DNA of 64,000 bases from Celerinatantimonas diazotrophica (GTDB taxonomy: Bacteria > Pseudomonadota > Gammaproteobacteria > Enterobacterales > Celerinatantimonadaceae). Position numbers and translations under genes: made by a program. The stretch is taken from positions 220,379 through 284,378 of the forward strand of contig NZ_SMGD01000015.1 in assembly GCF_004339545.1 (NCBI RefSeq), read 5' to 3'. The notes beneath the pieces are model-generated. The model was not told where the DNA came from, did not search any database, and was given only the letters and a program-made list of their open reading frames with translations. Shown one piece after another: positions 9,708-17,084 of the stretch. Positions within the stretch are counted from its first letter, which is position 1. Each line of letters begins with the position of its first letter.

Positions 9708-10310
9708 TATAAACGGGTTTGTTAACATTCCTGTGATACGCTTCATTGGTTTGAGCGACTTGTGGTTGTGTTGGTTAATCTGGAGAGCGTGTTGGGTCAG
9801 CTGACCGTTAGTCACATATTCATGCCAATGATTGTTGAATTTCTATGGTATTCAAGCTGTAAAGTGATACCTAGATGGTGTTGATCTTTGGTGATTATTT
9901 TTGCAGCAATCATAGGCGGATTTAGGCAAGGCAAACGTTTGCCGTGTCGTCATTTTCCACAAAGAACGTTTAATGCTGAATCAATCCGTCTCAGATGCGG
10001 TCCTTTGGGTTCTTTAAACGCATCCTGAACTTTGTTGCCCCCTGTTTGCTTAACTCATTCAGCAGCATAGGCTACGCTGCGTTCAAAATGCGTTTAATTG
10101 GAACAGACTCAACCACCAAAGAGCAACCCCCCTAGGGTGATGACAGCAAACCTGATGGTTTAACGAATTGGAATCATCAGTGATAGATTTTTTATAGCAA
10201 ACAATTTATCTATCAGTGCGATGAGCAAAATGCTTTTTTCAAACCAAGGACAAACTATTAGAATTTGAGCCAATGTATTTGTCTTATTGTAAAGCAGATA
10301 GCTGGCTTTA
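9708..10310. other. Long intergenic region with palindromes and repeat-like DNA
   Basis: No convincing gene is present in these 600 bases. Visible structure includes a 12-bp perfect palindrome GGTCAGCTGACC (9795-9806), a 14-bp perfect palindrome GGCAAACGTTTGCC (9930-9943) and CCCTAGGG near 10130. The stretch from about 9895 to 10140 differs in texture from its surroundings and contains partly similar units (GTTTAATGCTGAATCA at 9969 and GCGTTTAATTGGAACAGACTCA at 10091). It resembles a dispersed intergenic repeat or a decayed element rather than promoter DNA. This is a judgement from texture; no second copy exists in this window. Confidence 0.4.
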
Positions 10311-10916
10311 TTATTTAATATTACGGTTAACAGCGTGAGCAATGACTGGAACAAGTTCTGCTTCGAACCACGGATTCTTTCTTAGCCAGATGTTATTACG
10401 TGGTGATGGATGAGGGAGGGGAATGATGCTAGGAGCCCATGTCTGCCATTGTTTGACGGTTTCCGTTAAAGTTTTGGGGTGCGGGGTTGGCAAGTAGGCT
10501 TTTTGTGCGTATTGCCCTACCAATACCATAGTCTTGATATAGGGCATATGATCTAGCAGTGTTTGATGCCACTGTGGAGCACATTCTTTACGTGGGGGTA
10601 AATCACCATGTTTGCCCCGACCCGGATAACAAAAGCCCATCGGTAAAATTGCGATAAGTTTGGGGTTGTAAAAGGTGTCTTTATCGATTCCCATCCATTG
10701 CCTGAGGCGATTGCCACTAGCATCATCCCAAGGGACACCGCTTTTATGTACTTTTAACCCTGGAGCTTGGCCTACGATTAAAATACGTGCATCTTGATGT
10801 ACTTGGAGGATCGGGTGAGGACCTAGGGGTAAATACGTGTCACATAATTTGCAGCGTTTAATTTGGCATAATAAGTCGCTGAGATTTTCTTGGTGAGTAG
10901 AGATATGAGCAGACAT
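10311..10916 (-). CDS. Uracil-DNA glycosylase superfamily protein
   Basis: A 201-residue member of the broad UDG superfamily (COG1573-like). The glycosylase water-activating loop is represented by GQAPG (near residue 50) and the DNA-intercalation/His motif by PLPHPSPRN near 168. An N-terminal CxxC (KRCKLCD, residues 21-26 region) plus later cysteines (GFCYPG and KECAPQ) could hold an iron-sulfur cluster as in family 4/5 enzymes, but the spacing was not verified. Proteins of this exact type are common in proteobacteria, and substrate specificity is largely untested. It stands alone, with no operon partner. Confidence 0.85.
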   Translation of the reverse strand: MSAHISTHQENLSDLLCQIKRCKLCDTYLPLGPHPILQVHQDARILIVGQAPGLKVHKSGVPWDDASGNRLRQWMGIDKDTFYNPKLIAILPMGFCYPGRGKHGDLPPRKECAPQWHQTLLDHMPYIKTMVLVGQYAQKAYLPTPHPKTLTETVKQWQTWAPSIIPLPHPSPRNNIWLRKNPWFEAELVPVIAHAVNRNIK

Positions 10917-11113
10917 AGGATTTCCGTGAAATCGCGCATGAGCAGAACAAAACTATAATTTTAAGCAGAACGAATTCCAATGTTAGTGGAGCATATGCCA
11001 GTTTTTCCCTCTAGGCCATATAATCGACTGTTATTAATCTGTTTTTATTAGAAATAAAGTGATTTATGCCACAAATCCTTTTGTAGCATATAATCAACCA
11101 TCTCTTAAATCAC

Positions 11114-12304
11114 TTATTTATAAATATAATCACGGGTGAGTGGTAATACGTAACGGCCTGCTTTGGTCGCAACTAACTGATGGAGCGCAACCCAGTTTTG
11201 GTGAAAAGCATAAGCACACCCGGCCAGATATACTCGCCAGATCCGAAAATGTTTTTCATCAACCATATTTTGCAGTTTTTCACTCTTCGCTTCAAAGCGC
11301 TCTGCCCAATGTTCTAGCGTAATTGCATAATGCCGGCGTAGGTTTTCAATATCGGTACTTTCAAGGCCGGCCCGGGTCATTTCCTGTAAAACCAACCCAA
11401 TATGAGGCAGTTCACCATTAGGGAAAACATATTTGTCGATAAATTCGCCACCACCTGCGGGTGCACCAGTGGATTCTGGATCTGAAGAGGTGATCCCATG
11501 ATTCATAAGAATGCCATCATCGACTAATAGTGAGTTCAATTTTGAAAAATACTCATGTAAATTTTTAAGGCCGACATGTTCAAACATCCCAACACTGGTT
11601 ATCCGATCAAACTGACCAGTAACATCCCGATAATCTTGGAAGCGTACTTCACATCTGTCTTCCAGTCCGGCTTCTTTAATGCGACGTTTGGCTTCTTCAT
11701 ATTGCTGTTCAGAAATCGTAATCCCTACGGCTTTAGCACCATATTTTTGTGCAGCTCGAATAATTAAAGCCCCCCAGCCGCAGCCGACATCCAATAAAGT
11801 TTGCCCTGGTTGTAAGCGAATTTTATTTAAGATGTGGTCTATTTTTTGTTCTTGAGCTTGATCTAGGCTGTCATCAAGTGAATGAAAATATCCGCAAGAA
11901 TAAACCATATTTTTATCTAACCATTCACGGTAGAACTCATTGGACACATCGTAATGATAAGATATCGATTCTGCATCGACTTTTTTTGAATGGTGGAATC
12001 GTTTGGATTTTGTTGCTGCCGGTAATCCATCATTAGATACTTCGACAAGCTGTGTCGCGATTTCAATGATATCTTGTACTTTGCCGTTTACCTGTAATTT
12101 TCCCTCTACATAGGCTTCGCCAAGACTGTCTAAAGATGGATGCATTAAGTAGCGTAATGCAGCAACCGATGGCACATTAATGATTACCTTTGGGTCTTTA
12201 GCAAGGTCTATTTCCTTACCATTCCAAAGATGAATCCCCATGGGTAATTCGCGCTTGGACACAATATGCGTGACAAATTCATCCAGTTTTCGTTCCCAAA
12301 ACAT
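11114..12304 (-). CDS. cfa: Cyclopropane-fatty-acyl-phospholipid synthase
   Basis: A 396-residue enzyme that transfers a methylene group from S-adenosylmethionine to cis double bonds of membrane phospholipid acyl chains. The SAM site is LLDVGCGWGALIIRA (near residue 170), followed by GITISEQQ; GMFEHVG and the C-terminal LAGCAYAFHQNW region with the conserved cysteine are present. The ATG at 12304 is chosen because GAGGAGG lies 6 bases upstream; a GTG at 12319 would place its own start inside that ribosome site. Cfa usually rises in stationary phase through RpoS, but I could not identify such a promoter with confidence. Confidence 0.96.
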   Translation of the reverse strand: MFWERKLDEFVTHIVSKRELPMGIHLWNGKEIDLAKDPKVIINVPSVAALRYLMHPSLDSLGEAYVEGKLQVNGKVQDIIEIATQLVEVSNDGLPAATKSKRFHHSKKVDAESISYHYDVSNEFYREWLDKNMVYSCGYFHSLDDSLDQAQEQKIDHILNKIRLQPGQTLLDVGCGWGALIIRAAQKYGAKAVGITISEQQYEEAKRRIKEAGLEDRCEVRFQDYRDVTGQFDRITSVGMFEHVGLKNLHEYFSKLNSLLVDDGILMNHGITSSDPESTGAPAGGGEFIDKYVFPNGELPHIGLVLQEMTRAGLESTDIENLRRHYAITLEHWAERFEAKSEKLQNMVDEKHFRIWRVYLAGCAYAFHQNWVALHQLVATKAGRYVLPLTRDYIYK

Positions 12305-13049
12305 GGTTAACCTCCTCACATGAATACCGTCTCGTTGCTTTAAAATGCTGCTGTCAGAATCCCATCAGGCAGGACAGTGTAGGGAAGGGTAATCTATAAT
12401 GAATTGATTATTTATAAATAAACCTTAAACTTGCCCAATTGAGCAAAGTCTAACTCACAGCGAAGTCATTTTTAATGGATTGCTTTTCTGCTTATTTACA
12501 TTTAAGTGAAAGGCATTCTGATTGTATCACACATGTAAGTTGACTCAAGTCGCATTTTAGAATAATTCATCCAGAGCGATAAGTTAAGCTAATGGTCTTT
12601 CATTCAAAGGTGGTGGGAGTTGTTCGTATTTTCGGACATGAAGCTTTGTAAACGTATTGATATACAAAAAGTACTGGTTTAATCGTTGGTTTGGGTGGAA
12701 TGCTTAGGGAGCATCCAAGATAAAAAATATCTCATACTTTTGTGCTTAATTATTCATCAATCATTAATTAATTCGCACCATTTTTAATGATTCCTTATTT
12801 TATCCTGCCATCTAATCATAAATTCACATAAACTATAAATGAATGTAATGACCTTGAGATATATGAGCCATGCTGAAATGAGACTCATTTATCTAGCCTG
12901 TTTTTATTCGAAAGAATCAAAGCATTATCCATTTTTATGATGGACCTTCCTTATTGTACTCAAGTGCTGACAAGGAACCGAGCCTATTTAAGGGCAATAT
13001 TGTTCAACTTTAGATGCTAGCTCTATAGTTTGCAGATAAGAACATAGAA
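12305..13049. other. Long AT-rich divergent intergenic region between cfa and the ligase-like gene
   Basis: About 745 bases with no supported gene on either strand. It should contain the promoters of cfa (minus) and of the plus-strand membrane protein. Two symmetric elements are visible: TTGCCCAATTGAGCAA (12431-12446, near-perfect 16-bp dyad) and AAATGAGACTCATTT (12876-12890, perfect odd palindrome). Either could be a regulator site. I see no clear terminator, sRNA or repeat. Confidence 0.5.
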
Positions 13050-14333
13050 GTGATTAATTCTACTGGTTATATTATGAATGTGTCTGAATTTAAATCCAAG
13101 CTGGTTGCGTATTGGTCTTCGGCAGGGATTTTTTTAATTTTCGCGATGGCCCTCACCGTGAGGAGTGGTTATAGTTATGGTGCCACATTATTGTTGTTAG
13201 GCGCTTTAGTCATGTTGGCATGTCGCTCTTGTGGTATTTTTGAAGGGCTTGATAAGGCTGATAAATATCTTTTAGCAACATTTGTTATTTATGGACTGAG
13301 TTTTATATTGTTTCGATTTGTGCATGTGATCGAAGCGGCTGGTTTTGATAAACCATCAAGATTTGTCATTGGCGTTGTTCTCTATCTATTTTTGCGACGC
13401 TACCCGTTTAAAATCAATTGGTTGTGGTATGGCATTGCTATGGGAACGATTGCTGGCGTGATGATTGGTGGCTATGAACGGTTTGTCGAAGGGTTTTCTC
13501 GCGCTCAATCGAATCTGCATCCGATTATGTTTGGCGATATTAGCATGTTGCTTGGCTTGTTAAGCTTAACCGGTATTTTGTATTTTAAAGCCCTTAATGC
13601 TAATCGTAGCATCGTGTTTATGATGTTGGGGAGTGTGAGTGGCATTTTTGCTTCGATTTTATCTGGTTCTCGTGGGGGCTGGATTGCTTTGCCGGTGGCG
13701 ATTATCTATATCTTCTGGCAAGGCAGAGAATTGTTGGGGAAAAAACAGGTCAGAATGATTTTTGCTGGATCGGTACTTCTTGCTGTCGCAGTGGGGTGTG
13801 TTCCCCAATTAGGCGTGAGCCAGCGGATTGAAGAGGCTACATCGAATATTCAAAATTATGTTAGTGGCCATAACGAAAATACCTCTGTAGGAATGCGTTT
13901 TCAGATGTGGAAGGCGGCCCTTTATATGTTTAGTGAACATCCCGTGCTAGGGGTGGGCAAATACGATCTTCGCCAATACAAACAACAACTAGCAGATCAA
14001 GGGATTATTGATCAAGCTGTTGTGCATTTTGGTCATGCACATAATGAATATCTCACGAATTTAAGTGAGTACGGTGCGATTGGGTTTATTCTGTTGTTAT
14101 TGGTCTATTTAGTTCCTATGCGGTTATTTGCGCAAAAAGTGATTCGTTATCGAAACCATTGGCAGTTGAAGAGTCTTGCCATGGCCGGTGTTTTAGTGCC
14201 GGCTAGTTTTATGGATTTTGCTTTGACTCAGTCACTGTTTTCGCATAACTCAGGGGTTATGATTTATATTCTGGCCATTTTGATCATCTGGGCAGCCATT
14301 CGTAATCAAGAAATCTTACCCGTTAAGGAATAG
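13050..14333 (+). CDS. O-antigen ligase / Wzy-like polymerase family membrane protein
   Basis: A 427-residue protein with roughly ten to twelve hydrophobic helices and one large periplasmic loop (about residues 250-330) typical of the WaaL/Wzy_C (PF04932) family. The loop carries the conserved HAHNEYLTNLSEYG motif near residue 330, whose histidine is needed for ligase activity in studied WaaL proteins, and an arginine-rich GSRGGW motif near 205. WaaL attaches O-antigen to lipid A-core at the periplasmic face. There is no LPS gene cluster beside it. The GTG at 13050 has only a weak AGAAG ribosome site, and an ATG at 13074 is an alternative start. It is followed 2 bases later by the YhcH-family gene. 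Ligase versus polymerase cannot be decided from sequence alone. Confidence 0.85.
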   Translation: MINSTGYIMNVSEFKSKLVAYWSSAGIFLIFAMALTVRSGYSYGATLLLLGALVMLACRSCGIFEGLDKADKYLLATFVIYGLSFILFRFVHVIEAAGFDKPSRFVIGVVLYLFLRRYPFKINWLWYGIAMGTIAGVMIGGYERFVEGFSRAQSNLHPIMFGDISMLLGLLSLTGILYFKALNANRSIVFMMLGSVSGIFASILSGSRGGWIALPVAIIYIFWQGRELLGKKQVRMIFAGSVLLAVAVGCVPQLGVSQRIEEATSNIQNYVSGHNENTSVGMRFQMWKAALYMFSEHPVLGVGKYDLRQYKQQLADQGIIDQAVVHFGHAHNEYLTNLSEYGAIGFILLLLVYLVPMRLFAQKVIRYRNHWQLKSLAMAGVLVPASFMDFALTQSLFSHNSGVMIYILAILIIWAAIRNQEILPVKE

Positions 14334-14335
14334 CT

Positions 14336-14806
14336 ATGTTACAAGGCCAACTGAGCGAAATAGCTCTTATTGAACCGATTACCCCCACTCTTGGCAAAAT
14401 ATTAAAGTCATTACTGGCTTCTTTAAATGCCGATGCTCCGGTTGGACGCTATGAAGTTCAAGGGGATAAACTTTTTTATACCGTATCACAGGATAGAACC
14501 CAGCCGTTCGCTGAGCGTCGCAGTGAGTGCCATCGAAATTATCTCGATATTCAGGTGGTCTTATCCGGTGAAGAGTGCTACGGCTACTCGTTAGAACCGT
14601 TGGAAAAAGTGACTGAAGACTTGTTCAATCAATGTGATTTAGCATTTGGTCAGCCTCGTAGCGAACGTTTTGTGACACTGCATTGTGGTGAGTTTATTGT
14701 ATTTGCTCCGAACTGCCCTCATCGGCCTTTAATTGCTATTGATGATAAACCGGCCGAGGTAAAAAAGGCTGTCATTAAAGTTCATCGCTCACTTTTAAGT
14801 GAGTAG
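14336..14806 (+). CDS. YhcH/YjgK/YiaL family protein (DUF386)
   Basis: A 156-residue cupin-like beta-sandwich protein of the DUF386 family. Family signatures visible are the RRSECHRNYLDIQVVLSGEE block (residues 61-80), the late FAPNCPHRP metal-site motif and VKKAVIKVH near the end. Relatives (YiaL, YhcH, EbgC) are associated with sugar-acid or sialic-acid use and appear to bind a metal, with mutarotase-like roles proposed. Here it is immediately downstream of the ligase-like gene (2-base gap), which suggests a role with a surface sugar, but that is inference. Confidence 0.9.
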   Translation: MLQGQLSEIALIEPITPTLGKILKSLLASLNADAPVGRYEVQGDKLFYTVSQDRTQPFAERRSECHRNYLDIQVVLSGEECYGYSLEPLEKVTEDLFNQCDLAFGQPRSERFVTLHCGEFIVFAPNCPHRPLIAIDDKPAEVKKAVIKVHRSLLSE

Positions 14807-14910
14807 TATTTGATTACTGGATCTTTTGCTCTTTATCTACATACTTATAAATGATCGCATGGGATGATGCTCAAGATCTGGCCTTAGTTTTGCTCATAGC
14901 CAACTGTAGT

Positions 14911-14941
14911 AAAAAAAAGGCTAAGCAAATTTTGCTTAGCC
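14911..14941 (-). terminator. Rho-independent terminator of gcvB
   Basis: On the minus strand a perfect stem GGCTAAGCAAA / TTTGCTTAGCC is followed by eight consecutive T residues (14918-14911). It closes the GcvB RNA. Confidence 0.93.
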
Positions 14942-15102
14942 AAGAAGTGATTTGACAGACAAGTCAAATGTACAGGAGGTAAGTCGGCAAAGAGCCGACT
15001 AATGCAAACACAACATCGCAACCAAATAACCACTATAAAATGGTTGGACTTATATCTGTAGCAGATGGAGCTCTGCAACATTTAGAAGCCCCCGTTTGGT
15101 GC
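14911..15102 (-). ncRNA. gcvB: GcvB small regulatory RNA
   Basis: GcvB is an Hfq-dependent sRNA repressing many amino-acid and peptide transporter mRNAs; it is encoded divergently from its activator gcvA. Here the location and strand are exactly that. On the minus strand the RNA shows the G/U-rich seed region R1 (GGTTGCGATGTTGTGTTTGC, 15023-15004) and the second conserved region (CTCCTGTACATTTGACTTGT, within 14980-14954), both closely matching the E. coli RNA as I know it. A stem AGTCGGC/GCCGACT (14982-15000) separates them; another stem (GCAGA/TCTGC) lies near the 5' end. Length is about 190 nt (E. coli about 205). R1 appears about 8 nt shorter than in E. coli. The 5' end is inferred from the promoter. 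Confidence 0.93.
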
Positions 15103-15108
15103 AAGTGC

Positions 15109-15137
15109 ACTATATTGGTTTACTGGATTGGCGGCAA
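15109..15137 (-). promoter_or_regulatory. gcvB sigma70 promoter
   Basis: Minus strand: TTGCCG (-35, 15137-15132), 17-base spacer, TATAGT (-10, 15114-15109). Transcription should start at about 15102-15100. GcvA binding sites are expected in the 56 bases between this promoter and the gcvA start, but I could not delimit them. Confidence 0.8.
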
Positions 15138-15193
15138 TAGATAAATTATAATCCACTGAGATTAGAAAATTTTATCCGTTAACAGGTTGTTAA

Positions 15194-16108
15194 ATGGCTC
15201 GTCGTTTACCCCCACTAAATGCATTGAAAGCCTTTGAAGCTGCGGCAAGGCACTTGAGTTTTACACGTGCTGCAGAAGAGTTATTTGTGACTCAGGCAGC
15301 TGTGAGTCACCAGATCAAAGGACTTGAAGAGTATTTAGGTCTTAAATTATTTCGTCGTAAAAACCGCTCTCTACTTTTAACCGAAGAAGGGCAAAGTTAT
15401 TTTTTAGATATTAAAGATATTTTTATCTCTTTAAGTGAGGCGACCGATCGATTACTCGCCCGCGGTGAAAAGGGGGCAATTTCTGTAAGTTTGCAACCAA
15501 GTTTTGCCATTCAGTGGCTCGTGCCTAGGTTGTCGCAATTTAGTCAGTTACATCCAGATATTGATGTGCGAATCAAAGCGCTTGATATGAATGAAGGCTC
15601 ATTAACTGATGATGTTGATGTGGCTGTTTATTATGGACGTGGTAAATGGAGTGGACTAAGAGCTGATAAATTACATACTGAATATCTAATTCCCGTCTGT
15701 TCACCGCTGTTGCTCAATGGTGATAAGCCGTTAAATAAACCCGAAGATTTGCGTTACCACACATTGTTGCATGATTCATCGCGACGTGACTGGAAGGCTT
15801 GGTTTAAACAAATTGGGGTAAAGGTGGATGTGAATCAGGGACCTATCTTTTCTCACTCAACGATGGTGTTACAGGCTGCCATTTATGGCCAAGGGGTGGC
15901 GCTCGGCCATTCTGTGCTGGCGAAACCTGAAATTGAAGCAGGCCGATTGGTTTGTCCATTTGAGCAGGTTTTGATGAGTCAGAATGCCTATTATTTGGTT
16001 TGCCATCCATCGCAGGCTGAGCAGGGTAAAATCGTGGCATTCCGTGACTGGATGGTTAATTTGGTCAATGAAGAGCAGCGTGAATTCGGAGCCGATGTTG
16101 TTGAATAG
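15194..16108 (+). CDS. gcvA: LysR-family transcriptional regulator GcvA
   Basis: A 304-residue LysR-type regulator (E. coli GcvA 305). The N-terminal winged helix-turn-helix spans residues 1-65 (LSFTRAAEELFVTQAAVSHQ), and a substrate-binding domain fills residues 90-295. GcvA activates the glycine cleavage operon gcvTHP when glycine is present, represses it with GcvR when glycine is absent, and activates gcvB. The divergent gcvB and the downstream ygdD-rlmM identify it as GcvA rather than another LysR protein. The hydrolase gene that follows overlaps its 3' end by 14 bases. Confidence 0.95.
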   Translation: MARRLPPLNALKAFEAAARHLSFTRAAEELFVTQAAVSHQIKGLEEYLGLKLFRRKNRSLLLTEEGQSYFLDIKDIFISLSEATDRLLARGEKGAISVSLQPSFAIQWLVPRLSQFSQLHPDIDVRIKALDMNEGSLTDDVDVAVYYGRGKWSGLRADKLHTEYLIPVCSPLLLNGDKPLNKPEDLRYHTLLHDSSRRDWKAWFKQIGVKVDVNQGPIFSHSTMVLQAAIYGQGVALGHSVLAKPEIEAGRLVCPFEQVLMSQNAYYLVCHPSQAEQGKIVAFRDWMVNLVNEEQREFGADVVE

Positions 16109-16736
16109 CCCATCCAGTGTTTTGCAAGGGCCTAAAGATGCTCCTCTGTTGGTGTTAGCGCATGGTGCAGGAGCTGGGATGGACCACGAATTTTTTCAGC
16201 TGTTGGTTCCCTTGTTGATTGATGAGATTGCGGTTCTGCGTTTTAATTTTCCGTATATGCAGCGTATGCTCAGTGAGCAAAAACGGCGGCCTCCGGATCG
16301 CTTTAATGTGCTTGTCGATGCGTTCAATCAAGTGATTCCAACCGACTGGTCTGCTCCTATTTTTATTGGTGGTAAATCGATGGGGGGAAGGATCGCAACT
16401 CATGTCGCATTAGATAATTCAAAGTTATCGGGTGTGATTGTGTTAGGCTTTCCGTTCCATCCGCCGGGTAAGCCAGAGCGAAATAAAGGTGAACATTTGC
16501 CCAAACTGACCAAGCCGTTATTGATTGCTCAAGGGCAGCGAGATCCTTTTGGAAATTGTTCTGAAATAACCTCTGATATGTTACCCGACAAGTCCCAACT
16601 ATATTGGCTTCATGATGGTGAACATAGTTTTAAGCCGCGTAAGAAAAGTGGCTTAAGCTGGCAAGATAATTTACAAAGTGTTGCATTACAAATGAAAGGT
16701 TTTATTCAATGTCATATTCATTCCCTTGGCGACTAG
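16095..16736 (+). CDS. Alpha/beta hydrolase of the KANL3/Tex30 type
   Basis: A 213-residue small alpha/beta hydrolase. HGAGAGMDHEFF (near residue 21) forms the oxyanion-hole region, GGKSMGGR (near 93) the nucleophile elbow with Ser as nucleophile, GQRDPFG the acid-turn and DGEHSFKP the catalytic histidine. Similar bacterial proteins are annotated only as hydrolase or dienelactone-hydrolase-like; the substrate is unknown. The ATG at 16095 is chosen because a GGAG lies 4 bases upstream and the conserved fold begins soon after; an in-frame extension back to 15984 would run deep into gcvA. It overlaps gcvA by 14 bases and ygdD by 28, so it is translationally embedded in the gcvA-ygdD-rlmM operon. 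Confidence 0.88.
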   Translation: MLLNSPSSVLQGPKDAPLLVLAHGAGAGMDHEFFQLLVPLLIDEIAVLRFNFPYMQRMLSEQKRRPPDRFNVLVDAFNQVIPTDWSAPIFIGGKSMGGRIATHVALDNSKLSGVIVLGFPFHPPGKPERNKGEHLPKLTKPLLIAQGQRDPFGNCSEITSDMLPDKSQLYWLHDGEHSFKPRKKSGLSWQDNLQSVALQMKGFIQCHIHSLGD

Positions 16737-17080
16737 CCATTGCGATTGGTGGTTTGCTTGCCGTTGTGATGGGCGCAAGCGCTGCACATGGTTTATCTCA
16801 TCTACTCGCCCAGCAAGCGCTTGGCTGGATCCACACGGCGGTTATGTATCAATTGATTCATTTAGGATGTGCTTTGGCTGTGGCGAATAGCGCCACCCGT
16901 AGTGGTAAATTCTGGATTGTTGGCAGCTGGTGTTTTTCGGGTAGTCTTTATCTATTAGCTGTGTTACCTGAGCATCTTCGTGCATCTTTGGCGATGATGA
17001 TTGGTCCAATCACTCCTATTGGGGGCATTTTGATGATGGTTGGTTGGGTGATGCTGATTAAAGTGAAACACGCAGGGTAA
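16709..17080 (+). CDS. ygdD: DUF423 membrane protein YgdD
   Basis: A 123-residue inner-membrane protein with four predicted helices and the DUF423 N-terminal signature GASAAHGLSHLL (near residues 22-33). Function is unknown. In E. coli it also lies between gcvA and rlmM. Its start overlaps the end of the hydrolase gene by 28 bases, and rlmM starts 4 bases after its stop. Confidence 0.93.
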   Translation: MSYSFPWRLAIAIGGLLAVVMGASAAHGLSHLLAQQALGWIHTAVMYQLIHLGCALAVANSATRSGKFWIVGSWCFSGSLYLLAVLPEHLRASLAMMIGPITPIGGILMMVGWVMLIKVKHAG

Positions 17081-17084
17081 ATTT

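Noticed and set aside
10160..10354. 64-codon minus-strand open frame downstream of the UDG-family gene
   Set aside because: It starts inside that gene in another frame, is AT-rich, and shows no ribosome site or recognisable motif.
14884..15081. 65-codon minus-strand open frame upstream of gcvA
   Set aside because: It lies inside the GcvB RNA and runs through its terminator hairpin; there is no ribosome site.
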